From positions 22,196,001-22,260,000 of the forward strand of contig NC_065876.1 in the NCBI RefSeq assembly GCF_933775445.1: a DNA stretch of 64,000 nucleotides, in the 5' to 3' direction. This document shows, piece by piece, positions 24,113-34,363 of this stretch. Position 1 is the stretch's first letter. Each line of letters starts with the position of its first letter. This stretch comes from Argentina anserina. Lineage: Eukaryota > Streptophyta > Magnoliopsida > Rosales > Rosaceae. The position numbers and the translations under genes were made by a program. The notes beneath the pieces were generated by a model. It had not been told where the DNA came from. It did no database searches and saw only the letters and a list, made by a program, of their open reading frames with translations.

Positions 24113-25315
24113 TTAAGACTCTCAAAACAAGTTTGGCACGTTTTGATATTGAGATCATTAAGATAAAATATTTAGCATTGATGGAAAAGATTTACCGGAC
24201 CAGAGAATATATGGGGAAGGTGTTAGAGTAATATAAGGAATCAGAAGATTAGAAGTGTTAGAGTAATATAAGGAATGTTTTTGGTCAAGAAGTTAAGAGA
24301 GGAGTGTGTTTAGGTTTAAGGTTTTATATAGGGAGCCACAGGGATCAACTGATGCTGTCGTGTTGGCATAACAAGCTCAGTCATAATTTAGAAAACAATT
24401 TAAAATTTATTAAGAAAGGATGGTGATTTGTTACGTTGGCGTATATAATTCTCTAAATTCCTAATACAGCAACTTGTGGGAGACCAAAGTAGAACGCTCG
24501 CAGTTAGTATGATCCTTCACTATGAGCCTACTGTTATGAAAGCTACAAGCTTTGTGGGGCTGGTGAAGCCTCTTAGAAGTCAGGCCTTGAACTACCTTTC
24601 AAGTCATCGACGGCTATTCGATCAGCATTCGCCCCTTGAATGTGTGCACTACAGATTTAAGGAAATACACTATATTGGCATAACAAGGTTCCATCATGCA
24701 ATACGGATTAAGAAAATTTCAAATTAATTAAGATAAAGGATGAGAAGATATATCTAATAGATCTATACTATCATTTTCTAGATCTTAATACTGCAACTGT
24801 TGGGACACCGATGTGGCAATGTAGTCTAGCTTCGTGGGGTGTTGTGAAGGCTACAAGCTAGCTTCGAAGAGATAGTGAAGCCTGAAGCCAGGCACACTAG
24901 TCGATCATCAATGACTTTTCGATAAACATTCCCCTCATAGTTCTGATACTATCTGCGCTACACGGGCAACACGGCTCCTACACAGTTCTAAAATTCCATT
25001 CTCGAGCCTCGATCAGTACTAAAATTCCGGTAATTCCAATTGGAAACGGGGGAAGGTGGCCTGGGAATAAGAATGGTCCATTCTTATCCGCTTAATAAAC
25101 CAATCTATATTCCTAGTCATTGCTCCTGAAATTCAGTCAACACTAGTGTCTTTCAAAGACTGACCCCGAAACTGACTCGGAATCTTTCGGGCCTCAGAAT
25201 CGAATCAATAAACAGAAAATTTACAAGCTAGGCTCTATTATTGGTTTCAATTCATCATAAAAAAGCATGGAAGTGATGGAACAAGAGATGTGGGAAAGAA
25301 AATGGGGACTTACCA
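24110..25315. other. Intergenic DNA with a weak direct repeat
   Basis: Promoter side of the Pumilio gene. Two diverged copies of a block (CTACAAGCT...GTGAAGCCT...) occur at about 24470-24660 and 24790-24930. No gene recognised. Confidence 0.45.
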
Positions 25316-25640
25316 TGATCAACTGGAAGGCCCAGTGGGTCATTGATTACCACATCTGCTGGCTTTGGCTTGAATCTGGCAGTGGAATACTGGGAAAGCC
25401 AGCTCTCAGCTGAAACCCCAGCAGCTTATTCTGAGGCATATTGCAGAGCTTTACTCTGTGCTGCTTCCAGACCCGCTCAAGTTTTCTGGGATTGGATTCC
25501 TTGCAGTGGGTCTTGACTCTTGAGAGACCACCATCCTCGTCTATGGTTCTTCTAAGGAAATGGAGCTAAATCTCAGAGTCTCGGAGTCTCAACTCGGTTC
25601 GCGTTTGATGTTTAATTTCCTTTTTCTGTCTGAAACTCTG
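25316..25640 (-). other. Possible first exon of an unidentified minus-strand transcript
   Basis: The minus strand reads toward a strong donor (GATCATG|GTAAGT, about 25316). The three frames give only short peptides (for example MVVSQESRPTARNPIPENLS, then a stop), and no downstream exon is recognised. It may be a non-coding RNA exon or chance. Confidence 0.2.
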
Positions 25641-25864
25641 AACTAGGTGGAGGCTTGCTTTTCATCACGTGGCAATCACATGTTCTTCTTTATGAAATCA
25701 AAGAGTTCCGTGCACGGCACGCTACCATCGTCTTACAGAGTTTTTCCACATACCACTATAACACAGGTCAATCCAAATGCTCAACAAATTTGATGCAGGG
25801 TCCTGCGCTCGATATGGCTGGCCTATCGATCGGATCTAAGTCTTCTCCAGGCAAACTCCCCTAG

Positions 25865-26569
25865 TTGGGAGTGAAGGACCGTGTTTTTGGTTCACATGTG
25901 GAAGAGGTGGAGGTTGCTAGGGCTGCCGAGGCTCAACTGGTTGTGCATTTGTTCCCACATGCTCTAGGTCTTGCGTCTTCTTCGTGTCATGAGATGGAGA
26001 TGCCGGTTTCAGAGGTGGTTGGGGAAATGGAGGTGGATAGGAGTCTTGTGAGGTCGGAGGATAGGGTTTCTAACCCTAAGCCTTTTAGGATGCACAAGTG
26101 ATTTTGGAAACCGTGGGGCCTACAACTTTTTTAAGGCTGTGGATCCGGTACCATCTTTGGTGAATCACCTCAAGCGGCTTGCTACCACGGTGTTGCGTCG
26201 TCCATGGAAGAGGTACATGTAGAGGATATGTCGATTGTGGTACAACACAAAAATGGAAAGCTTTAGGTTTCTCCCAAGGCCAAGGCTAAATGCGGCCGTC
26301 CCAAAGGAAGTACAAATCGACATAAAGTTGCCAGAGAATTGGTTTTGGAGGAAAAAACTGAAACCAAGACTTATAAGAGGAAGTTAGCTGCAAAGAAGAA
26401 GAGAACCAAGGTAGTATTCATGCCACTGGTGGTTGAAGGATCATCTAAACAGGAATGTGTGGTTCAGAAGGAGGAATATATGGTATCGGAAGGAGTGAAG
26501 TCAGCAGTGATTTCTCCGGTGGGTGTTACACCACAGCAGGAGTCCGCTCCTTCTACTGATCAAGCATAA
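25865..26569 (+). pseudogene. Degraded ORF with AT-hook-like motif, possibly a LINE-type ORF1 remnant
   Basis: Two open segments (25865-26101 and 26339-26569) are connected by frame-broken coding-like sequence. The bridge contains KAKCGRPKGSTNRHK, an AT-hook-like GRPKGS core, followed by a Lys-rich stretch (KTYKRKLAAKKKRTK). This composition resembles the C-terminal part of plant LINE ORF1 proteins, but no reverse transcriptase follows and I cannot assign it firmly. Confidence 0.35.
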
Positions 26570-28140
26570 ATTGAATCGGGTCGCAGTCTTACAATGATAT
26601 GGTTGTGAAACATTTATCATGTATTCTATATCATTTGTATTATGTTAGTTTTTGTGCTTCATCGCCATGAAAATATGGGTGAATCTTGGCTTTATTAGCT
26701 AGTTTTATCTAAAAATTCTAGTTGTTGGCTAGTTTCTTAGGGATAACTAATTTGTTTAGTCATAAGAGATAACTCTTATTGTTAGTCTTTGGGCGTGTTA
26801 TCTTGGTTATGCTTGCCAAAATACATTTAGTTGGACCTTCGATTAAAAGAAGCATACAAAATATGGTACACCTTATAGGGCCAATAATAAGAATTACTTT
26901 TTATGATCGAGTACCCGGTAATTAGCTGCCTATATCCCAAATAAACAGACGTACATTCATTTTTTAAGACTGCTTATAACACCTTTATTTTAATAGTCTT
27001 GAAACACTTTGAAAAAAAATTTAAGATATTAGCCAAGCTAATCAAGACTACCCTGGCCTCCATTCAAATTAGTTATTTGGCTAGTTATAAAAATTCAGCC
27101 CACCCAAAACGTAAGACCACCTTTCAGCATATCAAGCCCAAACTAAGTCTATTCCACAAAAAACATACCAAACGCGGACCCAAAACTAAAAAAGACTAAC
27201 AATAACATATCTAGTGGTTTAGCCAACTAGTGCCACCATTGAGAACACGTTTCGGCCAACCTTTGTCATCATCGACCTCAAAATTGTCGACAACATGATA
27301 CCACCATAAACCAACACCCACATCTCCATCATCACCTTTCAGAAAGCTCGCCGATGATCACCACCAAGATTGCCGATCTAGTATCATCACATTGTCCAGA
27401 TCAAAATGGCATAAAAAACACCAACTGATCTCGTACCCCCAAATCAAAACCAAGTCACCAAATCACCAATCTAGCCTTACTCAGCCAATTCTATCATCGA
27501 CCTAACGCATCTCATTAGCAAGAGGGCTTGATGGTCTTCTACTGCCACCACCAAGAAAACTCCAAAATAAGGGAGGCCTTCTCCACCAGAGATGCAATAC
27601 CATCCCATCAATCAAACAAGAATACGATAACTCTTATTTATATCACACATTTCTATTTTATTATATAGCATTTAGTCATATGAATTAAATTTGCAAACTT
27701 GGAAGTTATATTTCATTATATTGAGAGAGATGCAACTAAACAACCCACCAACTGTTGCTCATTCTAAAGATTCATACCTCACTTTTGGAAATTATCATGA
27801 GGTACTAATGATACTTTACCTCAGGTCTAGTTTGGTTTCTTCCATCCATTATCACCATCAGTTGTTTAATTTCTCATCAATTTAAGGGGTAGTTTTGTCT
27901 ATTCAATTCCCTCCAATTTCAAGTGTTGTGCTAATTAGTGAGTCTCCAAACAAGTTATATTACCACAATCAAGTTCATAAATACTAATATTAAAAATAGT
28001 TGGATTCACTACTAGGATTATGCCAATACCATACATCATTTTCTGGCTGATGTTAATAAAAAAATTAATGGCTTAGAGGGTAATGTCTAAAATCATAAAT
28101 ATTGAGGCATCGATTTTTAACCAATGTTAAAAATGACTTT
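26570..28140. other. Intergenic DNA
   Basis: AT-rich sequence; no gene recognised. CACTACTAGG at about 28007 resembles a CACTA-transposon terminus, but no partner was found. Confidence 0.45.
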
Positions 28141-28149
28141 AGACATCAG

Positions 28150-30507
28150 TTTTTGAAGGCAGATCTCATGAACAGTCTCCCCAAAAGCAGTGGAGTTGTC
28201 TCCAAGGGTGATACCTCCATGTCTAGCACATGAAAATCTGCAGGAAAAATCAAGTGACTGACCTGCACAATGACATCCTCAACATACCCCTTAGGGTACT
28301 TGGTAGATCAATATGCTAATTGGATAATCACATTATCATTCTTCAAAGGTCCTAATCCTAGTGATTAATAAACATTATATGGCATGACATTTATCGAAGC
28401 ACCTAGATCAATCATAACATTATCAGATAATGTGTTACCAATTTTACATGGGACAGAAAAACTTCCCGGATCCTTCATCTTAGGGGGTAGCTTCCTTTGG
28501 ATGACAGCTGAAACTATCTCATTCATCTTCACTACATTCTCTTTCCTAATTTGTCTTCATGAAGTGCAAAGCTATTTAAGAAATTTCACATATTTAGGGA
28601 TCTTCTTGATACACTCCAACAATGGAAGGTTAACTTGCACCTTCCTAAAGAACTCTAACACCTCCTCATCAGATTTATCCTTCTTGCTCTTTGCAAACTT
28701 AGAAGGGAAAAGTACATACGAAATATGATTAGTTTTAACTAATTCATTTGAGTTAGCATTTGTACCTTTGTGTGCTTCATGGATCGGCACACTCTCCTTC
28801 TTGGAGGTAGCTAGATCTTTCTCCAAGACATTCATCATAGTCATCTCGTCATCCTCCTCAAGAACATGGGCCGTTTGGGCCTTCCTAGCAACACTAGGCC
28901 GCTCCTTTAGGTCGAGCCCACTCCTTGTCATGATAGCTTGGGCTTGCTCATTCTTTGGGTTAGGTATAACACCACTTGGCAACTTCCCTTGCTCAGAAAA
29001 ATGGCCCATGAAGTCTACTACCTGGCCCATATGCGTTTTTAGCTCCGCAATGTTCTTGCTATTCGCTTGTTGACCCATCACTAAAGTTTGAGTCACGTTA
29101 TTCAATTGACTTTGTCCAGCAACTAAAGATTTCAACATCTCATCATAATTAGGAGTACTAGCCACGTTGGGAGGTGGAACATTGAGTAGTGGAGCTTGTG
29201 GTCTAAACACACTAGCCGGACGAGGCCCAAGTTACATAGCATTCTGATGTGGCCTTAGTATATTCTCATTATTGGACCACCGAAAGTTTCGATGATCACG
29301 TAGGCAGAGTTGTAGGTATTCGAAAATGGATTGTACCTCTGACCTCCTTGATAACCAAGGGTATTGACTTCCTCATACACTCCACTAGAAGCAACTTGAG
29401 GACACTGATCAATAGGGTGCCCATCCGTACAGATTCCACAAACTTAAGCTCCACTAGTCTTCATGAAATGACTCATCATCTTGGACAACTTATCAACCTT
29501 GTCCTCTAGAGCAGAGCTTGAACTCGAGTTGGTCTCATGTACCTGCCGAGTAGAACTATCAGCTGTTCCAAATTGTTGGTTGTTCATAGCTCTCTTCTCC
29601 AAAAGATCATTTGCTACTACATTGCTCTTGTCCAAAAATGATCCACCAGTAGCTGAATCAAGGAACTTTCTTTCCATATGTAGCAATCCTTCATAGAAAA
29701 TACTGAAGCAACATACCTTCTCTAATCTCATGGGATGGGCATGATGCTACAAGAGATTTGAACCTCTTATAGTAATTATAAAATGACTCATCCAGCCCTT
29801 ACTTGATACCAGTTATCTGCTTCCTTATGTGAGTCACCTTTGAAGATGGAAAGTATTTTGACAGAAACTTGTTTACCATTGTTGTCTATGAAGTAATCTT
29901 ACTAGCTGGCACCTCAAATAACCACTTTTGAGCTCGATTCTCTAATGAATATGGAAACTCTCTCATCTTCACTATCTGAATATCAACTCCTCTGGGGTCT
30001 CACAGTTGAACTGGAACAAAGTGAGATGTTGATTGTGGTGATCTCCTGAGAGTCCATGGAACTTAGGCAAATATGTAGGAATCCACTCTTCAACTCAAAA
30101 TCACTCATCTTGCCCTCCTCTGGAACAAGGTACGCTATGTTAGAGGATGATGTCCCCCCAACTGCTCCTTCTACTTGGCCATTCTACTCTCTGATCGATA
30201 CCATTTCTGGTTTTGAAACTGGGTTTTCCTCTGTTCGGCTTTAAACTGTGGGCACTGGATCAGGTAAATCGAAATTCAATTGGCCTAAAGGACACAAACT
30301 TGTCAACAATTCTAACTCTGGATCCTCAAAGAACAATGGATTAAGCCCACTGCAACTTGATGAACCTGGAAATGGCGAAATGAACCCAAAGTCTCTCTCT
30401 TCGTGAAATGAATCTGACTCAATGGAAACGTTATCAAACTGAGCTTGAGGTTGAATTCTTTTCAGGCGTGCACTAAACTCTTTGGACCAACCACTAATCT
30501 TGGACAT
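28150..30507 (-). mobile_element. Degraded Ty3/gypsy (Athila-type) gag-protease fragment
   Basis: Read on the minus strand from 30507: an N-terminal segment (MSKISGWSKEF...); a gag core with YLPKFHGLSGDHHNQHLTLF at about 30000-30070 and KFLSKYFPSSKVTHIRKQI at about 29810-29870; a linker (29731-29444); a longer open block at 29210-28572 (NNVTQTLVMGQQANSKNIAE, then SGVIPNPKNEQAQAIMTRSG); and an aspartic protease (FSVPCKIGNTLSDNVMIDLG, then ASINVMPYNVY) at about 28490-28360. The DLGASINVMP active-site variant is typical of Athila-like elements. Frameshifts and stops break it throughout, and RT, RNase H and integrase are absent. LTR boundaries were not identified. Confidence 0.85.
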
Positions 30508-31425
30508 TCATGAGCTTGAAAAGAACAATTATTAGTAACTTTACAAAGTATGAAATACAAGTCTAAGTAAATACAAACTTTTCTTTCTTTCACTTTCATT
30601 TTTTTTCACTTTCGTTTTCTTTTCTTTGTTTGTTACGGATTGATTGTTTTTTTTTTGTTTTTTTTCCGAAATTTACAATTGTAAAGTATTACTAAGTCTA
30701 ATTGATTTTATTCACACACAATCCTAACATTTAAGGTACGTAGAGCAGAGGAGCTAATTGTGAAATTGCTGAAACAGTCCCAAGTAATGGTCTTGCTTTA
30801 TCCGATATACCTTAAAAGTTACAATATCATTTTCTTTTGAAACTATATACATCTATTTATACAAAGTTATTTTCTAAGTTATAAAGCGAGGTGGAGGTGC
30901 GGCCTAAGTACGCCATCTAGACACAAACTCATTACGTTGTTTCAGAAGGCTGGATAGTTATAATCAGAGATAGTCACAAGGCATGACTTATTTATTAGAC
31001 ACCACGGGGGCCACATCCTCGAAATGATGCTTTCCCAATCGACTCCATCACCGAGATGTATGTCAGTTTATGGGCCTCTGAGATCTAATTTTCTAAACCT
31101 TGAACCAGGGTAATGAAAATAACATGCCCCTTACTCAGTTTAGAATAACTGTGTGTTAGACTGGTCCTAAAGTGATAATAAAAGCCGCCCTCAACCCTAA
31201 GTGACCTTAGCAAGGTATAAATTGAGGCTTAAGACAAATATTAACAAAATGAAGTTTACTTATTCAGTTCACTTTATAACTTACAATAAACTAAGCATAA
31301 ATAAACATTTAGCTTCCTTAAAAATGTATCTAAGTGTAACAAATTTTTTTTACAAAGTTACTGTGTGTATTTTACTGTTACCGATTACTGTTCACATAAA
31401 TTTATTATTATTACTTTTTACCAAT
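30508..31425. other. Repeat-type non-coding DNA 5' of the gypsy fragment
   Basis: Poly-T/CTTT-rich leader-like sequence (30580-30670), then AT-rich DNA with ACTGTTCAC motifs. It is probably leader and LTR sequence of the Athila-type element, but no TG...CA boundary could be set. Confidence 0.4.
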
Positions 31426-32080
31426 GTTCTAAAAATCGCCGCCTAGGTGCCCGGAAACCCTTGGCCGCCGTGATTTTGGAATAAACGGCGGTGTTAGGCG
31501 GCTGGCCGATTTTTGCCCACCTATGCGGCTGGGCGGATCCTGGACCGATTTTGTCCCACCTAGGCGGCTGGGCGAATCCAGGGCGGCTATGTTTTTTTTT
31601 TTTTTTTAGTTTGTGATTTTGAGTTTGATTCGGATACAAAAGAAGTACTTGAATGATATGGAGAAGAAGAATTTGATGAGCTCCGAGGGATTATGCTTGC
31701 AAAAATGCATTCCCGTTGTTTGAATTATTTTTCTTATTTTCCAAAGGGTTGGTAAATTGTGTTTCTTATTATTGATTTTCCTAAGTTCATTGTTGTTGAA
31801 TTGTATTTCTTTTTTTTCCTAAGAGGCTAGGATCATTAGATCAATATTGTTGAACATTTCTAAAGATTAAGAACATATGTATTTTCAGTATTCTAGACAT
31901 TATATATTTTTTAACATTTATTTCATGCATTATATTCTTATTTTAATTGTATTTATATAATTATTTGTTATTAAAAATTTAAAATATATACAAAAATACA
32001 AATCCGATTAATTCCCGATTAATCCTCTGGGCGCTGGTTTTTAGCTGTCCGCCCGATTAACGCCTAGCGTTTTTTAGAAC
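31426..32080. mobile_element. MITE-like element with GTTCTAAAAA terminal inverted repeats
   Basis: The left end GTTCTAAAAATCGCCGCCTAGG matches the complement of the right end GTTCTAAAAAACGCTAGGCG. The left 190 bp are rich in short repeats of (T)AGGCGGCTGGGCG and complements; the middle is AT-rich; the total is 655 bp with no transposase. GCCTAGGCG-rich MITEs of this kind are widespread in plants. No clear target-site duplication is visible. Confidence 0.6.
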
Positions 32081-33146
32081 CGCAAGTTTTACTGTACACA
32101 AAATTAATTTTTACAAAGATAAAGTTTTTTTATAATTTACAAGTATTTTTACATTTTTACACTTTATAAAAAAAAGTAAAAAAAAATTTACAGAGATTTA
32201 CTTTTTTTTAAGATGTAAAAATACTTATAATTGTTTTTACTGGATTTCACTGTTCACCGTACTGTTCACATAATTTATTTTTACAAATATACAATATAGT
32301 ACAAAATGAACACTTCAAAGAATTGAGATTTTCTCAATTCCTCGACAACGCGCTAAAATGATAGAACGTTAATTAAAACGTCTATAATTAACCCTGTAAA
32401 ACATCATCGTTAGTATATAATAAGCAAGGATCGTTCAGTCCGGGGAATTGAAGGGAACTCTAAACTTTTAGTGTTAACAAATAATGGGGGGTTTGAGATT
32501 GATTATTAACTACTAAAATAAAACCTAAATTACTATTTACATGATCGACTTCTCTTTAACAAACTTAAATCAAATTTACCATTACACCACAAAATTACAA
32601 GTTCAAACCTATCATGCATTCTAATTTGACCAATTACATACTTTTTAGACACCAATACAATTAGAGCCTTAAGAGATCATCTAATCATGCAAGATTTCAA
32701 TTAACATCTAGATTGACTTAGTGCCTAATCTAAATTTGCATGCAATCGAATTCAATAACACTTAGAGTAGAAATCAAATAAGATTACATTTAAGCACAAA
32801 ATCTTTGTTTGAGACATGTTTCATGTATGACGTCACCCACCATGGTTTCACATGCAAATTCCAAAAAAAGGATTCCTAATGCAAGAAGGACTCTCAAGAT
32901 ATCGCCAATGAGACCAAAACGTAGAAAGATGAAGACTCATAATCCAATTAGGTTTCCTAGTCCTACAAAGATTCATACTCAAAGTAGAACTCTTTACAAC
33001 AATAAGGGCTAAACAAAGTACAAATTGAGGTAAAAACATGTTAAAAACGTCGCATAAAGTGATTCTATCAAGTAGTGTTAACCACATATATGTTGTGGTG
33101 TCCTCTCGGGGTCGAGCCACATATATTATCAAATTTTGAGTTGACA
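32081..33146. other. Repeat-type intergenic DNA
   Basis: AT-rich with ACTGTTCAC repeats (32240-32280) and an LTR-like phrase GGATCGTTCAGTCCGGGGAA (32429). No coding sequence recognised. Confidence 0.4.
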
Positions 33147-33353
33147 CCCTACAAAAAAATTGAGCAAAGGCCACAAATATTTTGTGGGCAGGGTATTGCT
33201 TAAAATCCCATAAAATTCATACAAATGTGACATTTTGATTATTATAATATTTAAATGCCACAATTGTTTGAGTTTTTGAGATTTTAAGCAATAATCACCC
33301 ACCAAAGACCATAAATTGCTCTTTTGTGGCCTTTGCTCAAATTTTTTGTAGCG
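33147..33353. mobile_element. CACTA-type MITE (207 bp) with 3-bp target duplication
   Basis: The left terminus CCCTACAAAAAAATTGAGCA and the complement of the right terminus CGCTACAAAAAATTTGAGCA form inverted repeats that continue through CAAAGGCCACAAA and, with gaps, ATTGCTTAAAATC. Flanking ACA at 33144-33146 and 33354-33356 is a 3-bp target duplication, the CACTA-superfamily length. It has no coding capacity and sits about 1 kb upstream of the BAK1 start. Confidence 0.8.
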
Positions 33354-33391
33354 ACAACATCATATGCTTGAGGGTCTCACACACTATCCCC

Positions 33392-33404
33392 GGTCAATGG
33401 TCAA
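33392..33404 (-). promoter_or_regulatory. Paired W-box motifs upstream of BAK1
   Basis: On the plus strand GGTCAATGGTCAA gives two TTGACC W-boxes (WRKY-binding core) on the minus strand, 7 bp apart, about 970 bp upstream of the BAK1 start codon. The motif match is exact; function is inferred. Confidence 0.4.
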
Positions 33405-33409
33405 TTAAA

Positions 33410-34001
33410 GTTAAAACCAAGAGCTATTCTTGACGGGGCTGCAGTGCCGGGAGCTCCGCGACTCCAACCTCAAAATCAGAGAATTACTCCACCAGAAATC
33501 TGGGTTGAATGGTTTGATGAATCATTGGCTTGAAGCGGAAACACAAACAATTATGTCTACCGTCAGTGTGTGAATAATTTTGAAGTTCCGTTATAACTCT
33601 TTAGTTCATCTCGGTGAAAGCTGAATTTACCTACTCACTGAAGTTACAACTATGCCCTTCCGTCTAAACCCATGTCTTCGGCGCCGGAGTGTTGCGGCGT
33701 ATTCTATAATTGTCCGTGAGTTTTTTGTGTTTTGATCTTTTTTTTTTGTAGTAGAATGTCATTTTCTAGCAAATGTGAGTGGTGTATCTCTGCACCACTC
33801 CAAGTAAACGAGACACAACGATAGTGAGAAGGCGGCGAGAGGGTGGTGCCCGGAGCCCTCGGCCAGTGATGTAAAGTAGTGGCTTGTGGGCCCCTCCTTG
33901 CTCGTGCGTGCTTCCCTGGACCCCCTCCCCCGGCTAGCCCAGGTCTTCCCCTTCCTTACCCGAAACACTTTTAAAAATAGAAATACCAACTTTCAACGAA
34001 A
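33410..34001 (+). promoter_or_regulatory. BAK1 proximal promoter region
   Basis: Non-coding sequence between the W-box pair and the transcribed-leader-like, CT-rich DNA that begins near 34000. No definite TATA box is assigned. Confidence 0.35.
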
Positions 34002-34327
34002 ATGAAAAGTAAAGAAAAACCCGAAGAAGAAAAAGAAATTTCTAAAGCGGTGGGCGCTGCTGCAACTTTGACCCAGACCCATTCACCTCTCTCTCTCTCG
34101 CTCTTTACTTTTCTTACTTTCTCCCCCGAGCTCGAACTCGAAGTCGTCGTCGGCGTCGTCTTCTTCCTTCTTCTTCCACATCTTCACTCTCAGTCACCAA
34201 TCCGGCGGCCCGTGGAGGACGAACCGCGGCGGTGGAATCTTCGAGTATCCGGTCAGCGAAGGCCGGCAGGGGTTTTGATCGGTCAACGCCGCCGCGATTT
34301 GGGAAATTTAGGGATTCGCGCTTTTTT

Positions 34328-34351
34328 ATGAGGAGGAAGACGACTCTCTGA
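34328..34351 (+). promoter_or_regulatory. Upstream ORF in the BAK1 leader
   Basis: ATG at 34328 opens MRRKTTL and stops at 34349-34351, 12 bp before the BAK1 start. A longer upstream frame (34002-34331, 109 codons) ends at a TGA overlapping this ATG (ATGA). Whether both lie in the mRNA depends on the transcription start, which is not known. Confidence 0.5.
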
Positions 34352-34363
34352 GCGCGGCGGGAA

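Noticed and set aside
28000..28160. CACTACTAGG as the end of a CACTA transposon
   Set aside because: No matching inverted terminus or 3-bp target duplication could be found nearby.
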